From the NCBI RefSeq assembly GCF_016735615.1, contig NZ_JAERSF010000003.1, positions 434,001 to 498,000 of the forward strand: 64,000 nucleotides of DNA. Reading direction: 5' to 3'. The position numbers were made by a program, and so were the translations under genes. Positions 35,980-46,300 of this stretch are shown piece after piece. The notes below the pieces were generated by a model. It ran no database searches. It was not told the DNA's origin and was given only the letters and a program-made list of their open reading frames with translations. The DNA comes from Flavobacterium tagetis (GTDB lineage: Bacteria; Bacteroidota; Bacteroidia; Flavobacteriales; Flavobacteriaceae). Within the stretch, counting starts at the first letter, position 1; every line of letters begins with the position of its first letter.

Positions 35980-36206
35980 TGACAACCTTTTTTCAAATAT
36001 TATTTTCCCTGCTAGCGCAAGTATCCTGTCCGTGAACGAAAAGGTTATATAAATTATAAAAAACGCCAGTGATGACAGTAAAAGAAAATGATATTCAATA
36101 TTGGACAATATTCAAAACTAAAAAAATAATATAAAAAAAACACGAAGATTTATCGTTGCTAGGAAACGAAAAACATTTTTAAAAAACAAAAACTAAAAAT
36201 TTACAC
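35980..36206. other. Gene-free AT-rich stretch with cassette debris
   Basis: No credible gene is seen. A GC-richer piece near 36010-36042 (GCTAGCGCAAGTATCCTGTC) stands out against AT-rich surroundings and looks like a leftover of a rearranged cassette. No promoter box of the TAnnTTTG type was found before the next gene. Confidence 0.35.
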
Positions 36207-37049
36207 ATGAAAAAAAATCTTTTAACCCTATTAGTAATATTAATTAGCACATGCGGTTTTGCACAAAAATTAAAAATTGATAAAGGAGAATTAAAACTAG
36301 ACGAAAAAACAATAGGTTTTGTAGAGGGAAAAAAACCTCTTTTTACCATTTTTAGCTTAGATAAAAATTATTCAATTACAGCTGAACTAAAGAAAGCGCC
36401 AAACGAAGAATCTTTGGTATTGCCATGGATTGAACTTAAAGATCTAGCGACAGGAAAAACTAACGAATTAGAATTTAAGAACAAAAGCAGAAAATTCAGT
36501 GCCTTCAATTATGATCGCAGTATTATCTATGAATTATTAGACAGAGGCATGGTAGGCACAGAAGGTTTAAACAAAGAAGCAATTGAAAGTTTTATCAACG
36601 GTGAATCAGCAGGTATAGCTGCGAAGCGTTTAGGAGTTCAAGGCGAAGTGGATAATGCTAATAAAATTGCAGATACGTACCAATTAGCAATTGACGATTC
36701 TGGAACTATTTATAGTATTAAAGCACAAAATCAAAATCCAGACGACAAAAGAATTGGGTTTATAAAAATGACATCGCCTTCTTCAAATGGAGATTTAAAA
36801 TATGAAGTTTTAGACCTTAATAATAATTTAATAGGAACATGGTTTGCCAGAGGAGGAATGTTTTCAGGGTATGATAAACTTGTTAACGAACAGGTAATCA
36901 CTTTTGACAAAAAAGCGCTGAAAGCAACTTTTGATAATAGAGGAAACCCTACAGGTTATAAAATGAGTAAAGATATTACAGCGATGAATATTGTTAGGGT
37001 ATTAGTTGGAAATGGCTATACTTTAGGAACTCAGTTTAATGGAAAATAA
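36207..37049 (+). CDS. Exported protein of unknown function
   Basis: The 280-residue precursor has a clear signal peptide ending in CGFAQ. The mature part is soluble, with no membrane segments: a strand-rich N-terminal half (LKIDKGELKLDEKTIGFVEG; YSITAELKKAP), a central helical piece (EAIESFINGESAGIAAKRLG) and a strand-rich end (NLIGTWFARGGMFSGYD). No family is recognised. Because it resumes the regular gene spacing after the variable cassette (30 bases to the next gene), I treat it as part of the conserved core. Confidence 0.75.
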   Translation: MKKNLLTLLVILISTCGFAQKLKIDKGELKLDEKTIGFVEGKKPLFTIFSLDKNYSITAELKKAPNEESLVLPWIELKDLATGKTNELEFKNKSRKFSAFNYDRSIIYELLDRGMVGTEGLNKEAIESFINGESAGIAAKRLGVQGEVDNANKIADTYQLAIDDSGTIYSIKAQNQNPDDKRIGFIKMTSPSSNGDLKYEVLDLNNNLIGTWFARGGMFSGYDKLVNEQVITFDKKALKATFDNRGNPTGYKMSKDITAMNIVRVLVGNGYTLGTQFNGK

Positions 37050-37079
37050 ACTTGCGAATTAATATATAGAATGGTAAAA

Positions 37080-38378
37080 ATGAAGAAAAGAGTTTTATTA
37101 GTAGCAATGCTACAGCTTTTTATGGTGTTAGGTGGTTGTAGTTCAGATTCTGGAGATGACGCAACACCAGAACCGCCAGTTGTGGTGGTAAAAATACCAA
37201 AAATGATTTCGTATTCTAAAAACTCTGGTGAAGTTGGCGAAACAATTACAATCAATGGAGAAAATTTTCCTGATAAAGTTAGCGACATCAAAATAACTTT
37301 TGATGGGGTTTCAGCAACAATTGTTTCATCGACATTGACTGAAATTAAATTTGTTTTGCCACAAACGGAAAAAATATTGCCAAGAATTATTTTAACAATT
37401 CAAGACAAAGAGATCTATAATGGGATCACAGATGTTTATGGTAGTAGTATTGCTATTTTCCCAGCTCGTTCACTAACAAATTGGGTAACGCACGAAAATA
37501 CGTTAAAGGAAGATGGTGGAATACCACGCCTTATAGCTATTAGCGATAAAGTAATCTATGTAAATTCTGATATAACCGGAGCGAGTGTTTATAGAACATT
37601 AGATGGTGGAGTTACTTGGAGACGTTGGGCAATTAATGGCTTTGGTGCTGGATTTTGTGCAACTAAAAATGATGAAGGGTGGTCGAGCACAGGTTTTGGA
37701 ATTTCAAAAATTACGAAAGGAGGCTATTTTGGAATTGACACATTTGCAAATTTTGGTGGCGCAAAGGATCTTCAAACTCCTTACTGTCTATATGTTGATG
37801 ATAGTATGACAAAGGGGACAATGGTTACACAATATGGAGATGTATATGTAACTTCTAATGGAGTTGATTTTACAAAAGCGTATGATGCACATTTAGATGA
37901 AGAAGGCTATGATCGTGGATTTGCAAATAAATCTATAGAAATTGATAATGATCATATTTGGATAGGTGGACAAAAAACGGTAGCAACAATAAAATATCCG
38001 TATGTTTTGTTTAAAAATGATGAAACAGGTTGGAAAGAACATTACTTGCAAAATGAACCAAACTCTTCAGTGGTACAAATAGCTTTTGCAGATAAGATAA
38101 ATGGTTTTGTTTTAACTAGTAATGCAACAATCTACAAAACTATCAATGGTGGCGATACTTGGGAAAAAATTTATAGTGGAGAAAAATTTACAAAATTTAC
38201 GTTTAAAGATGCCAATACAGGTTGGGCAATTTTAGATAACAAGATTTATAAAACAGTAGATGGAGCTAAAACATGGACTCTTGATTACACACACGATCAA
38301 TCGATAAAAACTATTGCTTTTAAAGACAATGTTGTTTGGGCTATCTCTACAAATAAGATCATCAAACGCTATTTGTAA
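37080..38378 (+). CDS. Lipoprotein with IPT/TIG domain and YCF48/BNR-like propeller
   Basis: The product is about 432 residues from the ATG at 37080, giving the lipoprotein signal MKKRVLLVAMLQLFMVLGGC. Residues 35-115 form an IPT/TIG domain (MISYSKNSGEVGETITINGE; IKITFDGVSATIVSSTLTEI). The rest has repeats of the sort seen in YCF48-like/BNR propellers: YRTLDGGVTWRRW, YKTINGGDTWEKIYSG and YKTVDGAKTWTLDY, each an aspartate-box-like strand. It should be anchored at the outer membrane or cell surface. It sits 28 bases before a lipoprotein gene with almost the same signal peptide. Confidence 0.85.
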   Translation: MKKRVLLVAMLQLFMVLGGCSSDSGDDATPEPPVVVVKIPKMISYSKNSGEVGETITINGENFPDKVSDIKITFDGVSATIVSSTLTEIKFVLPQTEKILPRIILTIQDKEIYNGITDVYGSSIAIFPARSLTNWVTHENTLKEDGGIPRLIAISDKVIYVNSDITGASVYRTLDGGVTWRRWAINGFGAGFCATKNDEGWSSTGFGISKITKGGYFGIDTFANFGGAKDLQTPYCLYVDDSMTKGTMVTQYGDVYVTSNGVDFTKAYDAHLDEEGYDRGFANKSIEIDNDHIWIGGQKTVATIKYPYVLFKNDETGWKEHYLQNEPNSSVVQIAFADKINGFVLTSNATIYKTINGGDTWEKIYSGEKFTKFTFKDANTGWAILDNKIYKTVDGAKTWTLDYTHDQSIKTIAFKDNVVWAISTNKIIKRYL

Positions 38379-38406
38379 ATTTTTTAAATACTATAAATAT
38401 ATAATA

Positions 38407-39453
38407 ATGAAGAAAAGAGTTTTGTTAGTGACAATGTTACAGTTTTTTTTAATGCTAAATAGCTGTTCAGGTCCAGAAAGTCAGCCAGGAGGAACTCCTG
38501 AAGTGAAAGGAGAAATAAAAGCAGATTACATTACAAGTTTTTTTATCAATGACTTTGTCGTTAGCGCTGATAATATACTTTATACTATTGGGCAAACTAA
38601 CGACGAAAAAGGATATTATGTAAGTTTAAAAAAGACTGATCTTGATGGTAAAGAAACCACGCTTAAAAATCTTGATCTAGGAATTTATACATATGCCAGA
38701 CTTGCTTTGGCAAATAATGGAGATCTTCTAATGGTTGCAAAAGGGAATGATGAACCACATCAGGATAAAATAATGCGTTTCGAAAATAACTTTTCGGAGT
38801 TGAACCCATTTTATACCATGAAACCAATAAGTTCTCCATTTGCCAGTAAGATTAATCTTTTTCGTATCTGCAGTAATAACGATAATACTTATTTTGTTTT
38901 TGATTTAAATGCAAGAAATATAAAGCGAGTTTTACCAGAGTTAAAAGGAGATGTTTTTGTTGCAGGTTCAGGTAAAAATGAAATAAAAGATGGTACAGGG
39001 CTAGAGGCAAGTTTTGCTGCTGTAACAAAAATAATTAGTTTCAATAGTATTTTGTATTTAATTGATGAAGTTTATGATCCAAGTACAGGGACTTACAAAA
39101 ACTCTGCGATTAGAAAATTAGAATATGTGAACAATGAGTGGAAAGTAACAACTCTAGTTTCGGCAACAAATGGGGATCATTTTTCTGATCTTACTTTTGA
39201 TACAAAAAATGAGTTATATGTAGTGAATGCTGGAAAAGGAATCTTTAAATTAAATCTTCAGGATAATAGTCTGTCTCTTTTTAAAGATGGAGATTTGAGA
39301 GTAAAAGCATCTGGTTCCGGTAGAGGGGTTTATTCTTCTTTCAAATATACTGAAATGCTTAAGTTTAAAGGAAACGATATTTATTTACTAGTTTCTGGTA
39401 ACTTAATCAAAATCTCTGATTTCCAAACAAAATTTGCAGCTACAGAAAAATAA
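38407..39453 (+). CDS. Propeller-like lipoprotein
   Basis: About 348 residues from the ATG at 38407, with the lipoprotein signal MKKRVLLVTMLQFFLMLNSC. The signal is nearly identical to that of the preceding gene, although the mature parts are unlike. The mature protein has repeated strands of NHL/beta-propeller type (NNGDLLMVAKGNDEPHQDKI; GTGLEASFAAVTKIISFNSI; DLTFDTKNELYVVNAGKG). The GTGLEASF piece is typical of NHL-like repeats. A binding or scaffold role at the envelope is likely. A hairpin follows the gene. Confidence 0.8.
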   Translation: MKKRVLLVTMLQFFLMLNSCSGPESQPGGTPEVKGEIKADYITSFFINDFVVSADNILYTIGQTNDEKGYYVSLKKTDLDGKETTLKNLDLGIYTYARLALANNGDLLMVAKGNDEPHQDKIMRFENNFSELNPFYTMKPISSPFASKINLFRICSNNDNTYFVFDLNARNIKRVLPELKGDVFVAGSGKNEIKDGTGLEASFAAVTKIISFNSILYLIDEVYDPSTGTYKNSAIRKLEYVNNEWKVTTLVSATNGDHFSDLTFDTKNELYVVNAGKGIFKLNLQDNSLSLFKDGDLRVKASGSGRGVYSSFKYTEMLKFKGNDIYLLVSGNLIKISDFQTKFAATEK

Positions 39454-39465
39454 TATAAAGAAAAG

Positions 39466-39499
39466 CACTGCAGTTTTATAAATAACTGCAGTGTTTTAA
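39466..39499 (+). terminator. Hairpin between two lipoprotein genes, partial terminator or attenuator
   Basis: CACTGCAGTT (39466-39475) pairs exactly with AACTGCAGTG (39484-39493) around eight bases, followed by a short T-run. It lies in a 56-base gap within the cluster, so full termination would cut off the downstream genes. Confidence 0.6.
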
Positions 39500-39509
39500 A
39501 ATGCCCTGA

Positions 39510-40853
39510 ATGAAAAAAACTTTACTCTTATTTTTACTTTTCGTTATTACTTCTTGTTATCAGGAAACTGCTATAGCCATAGAAGGTGAATTTACAACTT
39601 CGTATGTCGATCAGGATGAATCTATACCCGTTATTATTAAAATTGATAATAAAATAACGGGTGCAGATACGTATGAATGGACATTTGAAGGAGGAAATCC
39701 GTCTGTTTCAAATTCTAAAAATCCTGGTGAGATTTTATACAGCAAGCAAGGAACTTATACCATTAAGTTAATAGCAAAAAATGTAGATGGAGAGAGTAGA
39801 GAATTTACTCAAAATGTTGTAATAAAAGACGGAATCAATATTGAGTTTACGCATGAAATCATAAAAAGCAATTATTCTCCAGTTGAGGTCATTTTAAAGA
39901 ATTCTACTATTGGAGAAGGTTTGACTTTCAAATGGGAATTTCAGGACGGATCGCCAGCTTCTTTTACAGGAAAAACACCGCCAAATGTAATATTTACAAC
40001 TCCAGGGGAGCATACAATAACTTTGACTGTTTCTAATGGTTTTGAATCTGAAAAACAAACTAAAACTATTACAGTTAATCCATATTTGATAAGCTTATTT
40101 ACATATGAGCCAAAATTTGAAGATGATGATTATGAAGCTTCTGTAACGATTAATTTTACCAACAAATCAGTCAGTGCAACAAATTATAAATGGACATTTG
40201 AAGGTGGAAATCCAGCTGTTTCTACTGAAGAAAATCCGACAGTTGTTTTCGCAAATGCGGGTACTCATGAAGTGACTTTAGAAGCATTTAATGATAAAAC
40301 AAGTCAGATTTTTAAATCGACAATTACGGTTCTTCCAGATACAAACTTGAGAACATTTACTAATGTTAAGTTAGGAATTAATACAGCGCATAATGGCAAT
40401 AATATCGGTGCAATGTTCTCGACTGTTACGCGCGAAGTTTATAAAGAAAACGAAATTAACGATGAGAATAGTGGCTTAATAGATATTGTATTTCAAGGCT
40501 TAAACAGCAATTTTACCTATAATAGATTTGTCTCTCCAGATCAGGCCAATAACTACGGATTTTTAGCATTAAAAAATGCACAAAGCACCATTTTTGTAAA
40601 CTCACAAAACTTGTGTAATTGTGGTTTAAATTTTACTGAGTCACAATTTGACAATATGGCAAATGATACGCCTATAAAATCATTAAACATAAGTTATACC
40701 GCTGGAGGAGCACAGGAGTTTGGTTTTACCTATCCGAGAATCATTTTATTTAAAACACAAGATGGTAGAAAAGGAGCCATCAAAATTAAAGAAATGGTAA
40801 AGAACGGTTCAAGTTCTTACATTTTATGTGATATCAAAGTTCAAAAACAATAA
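39510..40853 (+). CDS. Lipoprotein with three PKD domains
   Basis: The 447-residue protein has a lipoprotein signal with the lipobox Cys in LLFVITSC. Three PKD-type domains occupy about residues 25-275, each with a W-F-G-G pattern: DTYEWTFEGGNPSVSNSKNP, LTFKWEFQDGSPASFTGKTP and TNYKWTFEGGNPAVSTEENP, each followed by a G-x-H/Y-T-I/V-T-L strand. Repeats one and three are very similar. The last 170 residues are unrelated to PKD and unrecognised. PKD domains commonly mediate protein or glycan contacts. Seven bases separate it from the barrel gene. Confidence 0.87.
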   Translation: MKKTLLLFLLFVITSCYQETAIAIEGEFTTSYVDQDESIPVIIKIDNKITGADTYEWTFEGGNPSVSNSKNPGEILYSKQGTYTIKLIAKNVDGESREFTQNVVIKDGINIEFTHEIIKSNYSPVEVILKNSTIGEGLTFKWEFQDGSPASFTGKTPPNVIFTTPGEHTITLTVSNGFESEKQTKTITVNPYLISLFTYEPKFEDDDYEASVTINFTNKSVSATNYKWTFEGGNPAVSTEENPTVVFANAGTHEVTLEAFNDKTSQIFKSTITVLPDTNLRTFTNVKLGINTAHNGNNIGAMFSTVTREVYKENEINDENSGLIDIVFQGLNSNFTYNRFVSPDQANNYGFLALKNAQSTIFVNSQNLCNCGLNFTESQFDNMANDTPIKSLNISYTAGGAQEFGFTYPRIILFKTQDGRKGAIKIKEMVKNGSSSYILCDIKVQKQ

Positions 40854-40860
40854 CCAGTAA

Positions 40861-43317
40861 ATGAAGATAAAAAGTAATAAAATCTTAGTTTGGTTATGTA
40901 TTGTTTTTGCCTGTTGTTTTTGCGGGAAAGGATATGCACAAGACGTAGATTTGGAGAATTTTTATAAACCTAATTTTAAAGTAACGGGTAATATTAATGC
41001 CAATATGATGTATTACAATTCTAATATGGAAAATTCGCGTGAACCATTCACGTATCTGTTTTCTGGTAGTTTGAACATCAGCGCATTTAATTTTAGCGTT
41101 CCGTTATTTTACAGTTTTACCAATCAGGGAGAAAATTTAGGTTATACCGCTCCATTTGATTTTAATAGATTAAGTATTATGCCCAAGTATAAATGGGTAA
41201 AAGCCTACATTGGAAATGTGAGCATGACATTTTCTCCATATACATTAAGCGGTTATCCGTTTAAAGGTGTCGGATTAGAACTTACTCCTAATAGTCCGTT
41301 TAAAATTGCTTTAATGGGAGGGCAGCTTCTTAAAGCCGTTTCTGAAGAAAATGCTATGGGAGGAATTCCAGTATACCAGCGTTTTGGTTATGGAGCCAAA
41401 ATAGGTTTTGAGAAAGCGCAATATAAACTGGGTTGGATTGGTTTTTATGCCAAAGACGACGCTAGTTCATTAAACATGGTAAATGATAATGGAGTTACGC
41501 CAAAAGAAAACTTTGTAAACAGTTTGATTTTTAGTACTTCTTTAGTCAAAAATTTGAATCTTAATGTGGAGTATGCTCTGTCTGTGCTAACAGATGATAC
41601 AAGAAGTGAAAGAATTTCTGGCGGAGGTTTTCGAGATAAAATATTCTCTAGTAAAGAAAGCACAAGTTATATGAATGCCTTGAATGTTAATTTTGACTAT
41701 AATATTCAAAAAAGTACTGTTGGGTTAACATACGAGCGTATAGATCCAAATTATAATACTCTTGGAGCATTGTATTTTAATAATGATTTAGAAAACATTG
41801 CACTGCGTTTTGCGAGGCCTTTTTATCATGATAAAATTACAGTTTCAACGAGTTTAGGATTTCAAAAAGATGATTTGGATAAAGTGAAAAAGCAAGACAC
41901 GAAGCGTGTGGTTGGTTCTATTAATATGAATTATAGAGTAACAGATCAATTTAATATTACGGGTAGTTATTCCAATTTCTCAACTTACACCAATAAAAAA
42001 TTAGATCAGTTCGAGCTTATAAACAATCCTAATGTTGTGCAGGCCGATACTTTAGATTATAGACAATTATCTCAAAATGCCAATGTAAATATGTCATATG
42101 CTTTTGGAAAAAAGAGAAATCAAAACCTAAATTTCAATTATAGCATTGCAGGTCAGGCAAACGAGCAAGGAGGCGTAATCAGAAAAGGACAGGCAAGTAC
42201 AGTTCAGAATTATAACTTGGCTCATACAGTTAGTTTTCTGGCCACAAAAGTTTCTTTAAACAGTTCACTTAATTATACCAAAAATGAAGTGAGCCGAAAC
42301 AATAATTCTGCTATGGGAGCTTCAGTTGGAGCATCTAAGAAATTGTTTAAAGACAAACTGAATACTAATCTTGGTGTTTTATACAATAATTCACAAGGAA
42401 ATATGAATTCAAGTTCTGTTTTTGGAGTTAAGTTCAATAACAGTTATGTAATGTTTGAAAGGCATAATTTCAGCTTGAACATAATTTCAATGTTTAGAAG
42501 CAGCACAAATACTCAGAAATTTAACGATTTAACAGCAACTTTAAATTATTCGTGCTCACTTGACAAGATTAAACTGCCTGCTAAGAAAGAGCCTAAAAAG
42601 GAAAAAGAAGAGGTCTTAAACCCTATTCTAAAAATAAACCATAAAGACAAGACTTACGAAGGAACAAGGGACGAAATCATAAAACAGCTTCAAGACATGC
42701 AGTTGACACTTCGTCCAATGCCTAAAGAAGATGTTGACGAGCTACAACATTTGCTGACACTTACGACCTTGACTCCTGATGACGATAGCTTCAAAGAAAA
42801 AGCTTTAACCTATCTTAAAGCGTATGATGCAAATAATGATATCTTAAATAAATACGATAATTATATTCTTGAAACAACAAAAAGTTTAAAAGAAGAAATG
42901 ATCCGAAAAGATGAAGGATATGAGAATGATTATGTTATGGCTCTAGGAAGAGTCAATAAACATAAAATGCACGGTGTAAGTGAGAAAGATGCAACAGATA
43001 AGGTGAGTTATAACTCTTATTTAAAACTCGTTGAGCGCAAGAACAAAAAGTTACAGCCTTTATTAGTGCATCGATGGATGTTTAATGAGATTGTAATACT
43101 CTCAAATACACCTGTAGATCAGATTTCTAAAAATGAAAATCTTTCTGTTTTTAATAAAGAAGAACTAGGACACTTCTTCAAGATGATGAAAGAGAAAAAG
43201 ACAGAAAAAGAAGTGATTGAAGAATTGAAGATCAAATTAATTCCATTCTATCATGATTTAGCACTTAAAAATGTAAAAGATGATGAGGTTGATTTTAAGT
43301 TTTTAAAGAATAATTAA
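40861..43317 (+). CDS. Outer-membrane beta-barrel protein with helical C-terminal domain
   Basis: The 818-residue precursor has a signal peptide ending in KGYAQ. Residues 30-570 are built of amphipathic strands of about ten residues with aromatic ends, separated by short turns (FKVTGNINANMMYYNS; LNLNVEYALSVLTDDTR; QFNITGSYSNFSTYTNK), as in large outer-membrane barrels. A Lys/Pro/Glu-rich linker (PAKKEPKKEKEE) at about 577-590 leads to a charged helical domain of about 225 residues that should lie in the periplasm. It may be the membrane platform of the cluster. No family is recognised. Confidence 0.78.
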   Translation: MKIKSNKILVWLCIVFACCFCGKGYAQDVDLENFYKPNFKVTGNINANMMYYNSNMENSREPFTYLFSGSLNISAFNFSVPLFYSFTNQGENLGYTAPFDFNRLSIMPKYKWVKAYIGNVSMTFSPYTLSGYPFKGVGLELTPNSPFKIALMGGQLLKAVSEENAMGGIPVYQRFGYGAKIGFEKAQYKLGWIGFYAKDDASSLNMVNDNGVTPKENFVNSLIFSTSLVKNLNLNVEYALSVLTDDTRSERISGGGFRDKIFSSKESTSYMNALNVNFDYNIQKSTVGLTYERIDPNYNTLGALYFNNDLENIALRFARPFYHDKITVSTSLGFQKDDLDKVKKQDTKRVVGSINMNYRVTDQFNITGSYSNFSTYTNKKLDQFELINNPNVVQADTLDYRQLSQNANVNMSYAFGKKRNQNLNFNYSIAGQANEQGGVIRKGQASTVQNYNLAHTVSFLATKVSLNSSLNYTKNEVSRNNNSAMGASVGASKKLFKDKLNTNLGVLYNNSQGNMNSSSVFGVKFNNSYVMFERHNFSLNIISMFRSSTNTQKFNDLTATLNYSCSLDKIKLPAKKEPKKEKEEVLNPILKINHKDKTYEGTRDEIIKQLQDMQLTLRPMPKEDVDELQHLLTLTTLTPDDDSFKEKALTYLKAYDANNDILNKYDNYILETTKSLKEEMIRKDEGYENDYVMALGRVNKHKMHGVSEKDATDKVSYNSYLKLVERKNKKLQPLLVHRWMFNEIVILSNTPVDQISKNENLSVFNKEELGHFFKMMKEKKTEKEVIEELKIKLIPFYHDLALKNVKDDEVDFKFLKNN

Positions 43318-43390
43318 GAGTCAAAAAAGCGAATAAAATATAAAAGAAGTTAGTATGCTTTATTTTTCAAAAAAACAGAATGATTTGCTT

Positions 43391-46300
43391 ATGAAAAAGA
43401 ATTACAAAATATATTTCGCAGCCTTACTGATCATGCTTTCGGTCGTTTTTTCTTATGGGCAGGATATTGCTCCTCCAAAAGAATTAAGCGCTGCTTCGAG
43501 TTCAATCCAAAAAATTGAAGCCTCTGACCGTTGGGTAGATAAATTTTCGAATGAGGATTTAGTTGAATTGCCAATTGGAATTCGTAAAACAGTAAGTAAT
43601 GTGCAATATTCTATCGGGATAACAAAGGCTACTTTTACGCCTGAGTACACTACTTTGACTGTTTTTTGTAGAGTAGACATTCCGCAAAAAGACAAGAATG
43701 GGCAGCCGATGCAATTGTTTTTTGGTGCAAATAATGTGAAATTATCGCATCAAGGAGGTATTATAGGAGAAGCCAAATTGGTCTTATTAGGTAATGTTGA
43801 TATTCCTTTTAGTGAGAATAAATGGCAGGTATCGCTATATGGAGGTTTTGATATGGCAACCGGAAATGTCAATGACGATTTAACTTATGTAACAATTGAC
43901 TGCGATGGTTTTAAGGAAATGAAAATTTCGGGAGCAGTTGAGTTCTCGAGAGAATTGATATTGCCAATTGACCCAATAACCAAAACTGTCGACGAGAAAA
44001 AAACAACAGTTCCTAAAACATATTATAACGGTAAAACAGCTCAGATTCCTAATCGTGTTAGAGGAGAGTTTAACTTCATGGCTAGCAGTTGGAATGATAT
44101 TTTGGTCAATGTAACGCTACAGCCTTTTGTTATGAAAGATAAGCGTAACGGAAAAGATTTTGAAGGGAATTTTCAGTTTTTAGTCAGTAATGCGGTTTTA
44201 GATTTAAGCGATTTGAGAAATAATCCTACCGTAGTTTTTCCAGAATATTATTCAAAAAATGCACTCTTAGTACCAAGCCCAGATGCATGGAAGGGTGTAT
44301 TTATACAAACATTTGATGTAGGTCTTCCAAAAGAATTTCAAACTACAGACACCGCTTCAAAAAAAGAAAGAATTCATGTAGGCGCCCAGAATCTTATTAT
44401 AGATAAATATGGAGTTTCAGGAACTTTTTATGCAGATAATGTTTTTCCTCTGGACAGAGGTATCACCAGTCAGGAAAAATCATGGGCTTATTCCTTAGAT
44501 CACATAGATGTAACCATTGCTGCGAATACTTTTGTAAAAGCAAATTTAAGTGGTCAGATTCTTTTGCCAATTAGCAAAGTTGTACAAGAGAAAAAAGAAA
44601 AAGCGGTAACGACAACACCAACACCAACAACACCAGCACCAACTACTGGAACACCAGCGACTGCAGAAACACCTGCAAAAGCTCCGCAAACTAACAGAGC
44701 AGGATTAGCCTATACTGGTTTTATATCTATGCAGGAACAGCAGTTAGTTGTAGTTACAAAAGACTCAATTGCTTTTGATATCTGGAAAGCAAGAGCATTG
44801 TTGCTCCCAAATAGTTCTATTGAATTAAAATTAGTAAACGGAAAGTTTTTACCTAAAGCCAATTTAAATGGAACAGTTTCTTTTGGAACCAATAAAGAAG
44901 CTACAGATGACAGCAATGTAGAAGGAAAAAAGACAGTTGATTTTAAAGGAATTTCTTTTGAAAATTTACAATTGCAGACTGTTTCACCTATTATTTCTGT
45001 TCGAAATATGGGGTATAAAGGTATGGTTACCTTTGGTAATTTTCCTGTTTCGATTGGCAACATAAATGTAGCCATTAATGGAGATGATTCGAGGATTGAT
45101 TTTGATCTGGGAATTAATTTGATGGATGAAACTAGCGGAGCTGGTGCTACAGCCCGAATAGGCATCTTAGGAAAAATGTATGATGATGGCTACAGACAGC
45201 GAAGCAGATATAACGGACTTGATGTTTCGGCGATTAGTATAGAATGTAAGTTCAGCGGACTCTACATTAAGGGAAGTCTTATCCTGATGGAAAAAGATCC
45301 TGTATATGGAAACGGATTCAATGCAGATTTGGAAGTTGATGTTGCAGAAGTAGTGAATGTAAAAGCAAAGGCTATTTTTGGACGCACTAGTTTTAGATAC
45401 TGGTATTTTGATGCATCTGTAAAAATTCATACTACCCCTTCGCCATTTATGATTAATGGTTTTGCTGGTGGCGCTTATTATAAAATGCGTCGAAATGAGG
45501 ATATAGCCATTAGCGAATTTTCTCCTTCAGGTCTAAGTTATCGACCTGATGAAAAAATAAATTTGGGTGTAAAAGCCTTAATTTACTTTTTTGTTGCTTC
45601 AGAGAAAGTTTGTAGTGGAGAAGCAGGATTTGAAATAGCTTTTAATTCAAAAGGCGGTGTAAATAGGTTGGCGATTTTTGGTAAAGCAAAAGTTATGGCC
45701 GAAATAGAAGGATTGGGAGAGATGACAGCTTTAGTGCAAAAAGTAAAATCTAATTTAACAGCAAAGAAAAGTCTCTTGAATATGAGTACGGGTGAACTTA
45801 TAGGGTCTTTTGTGAGTACCTTTCTCCCGAAAGCAAAAGAGGCTATACCAGAACCTTTAACAGATGCAGTAGGAATAAAAATGGCATCTGCTATCGAATT
45901 TGATTTTCAAAATCATTCGATGCACGGTACTATGGATGTATATATCAATACGCCAGGTAATTTTCTTTCTGGAATCGGAGAAGGAGGAAGAGCAGGTTGG
46001 GGAGTCTTCCACAAAGATCCACAAGATTGGTACATGTACATGGGAACACCAGATGACAGATGCGGTGTTAAAATTGGTGTAGCAGGAATGTTCTTAAAAA
46101 CTACCAGTTATTTTATGGCAGGAACAAAACTTCCAGGAAGCCCGCCACCGCCACCGCAGGTTGCTAGTATTTTAGGAGTCGATTATAAAGAACTTGACTA
46201 CATGCGTGACGAGAATGCACTGGCAAATGGAGGGGGTCTAGCCTTTGGAACAAGTTTAGATTTTGATACAGGAGATTTAAGTTTCCTACTTTTTTATGCC

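Noticed and set aside
35744..36052. Open frame of 102 codons overlapping the small gene at 35599
   Set aside because: It is a frame-shifted shadow of the 35599 gene with no better start or composition.
43355..43390. 12-codon extension of the 1565-residue protein
   Set aside because: It would place charged residues before the signal peptide; the ATG at 43391 gives a normal signal.
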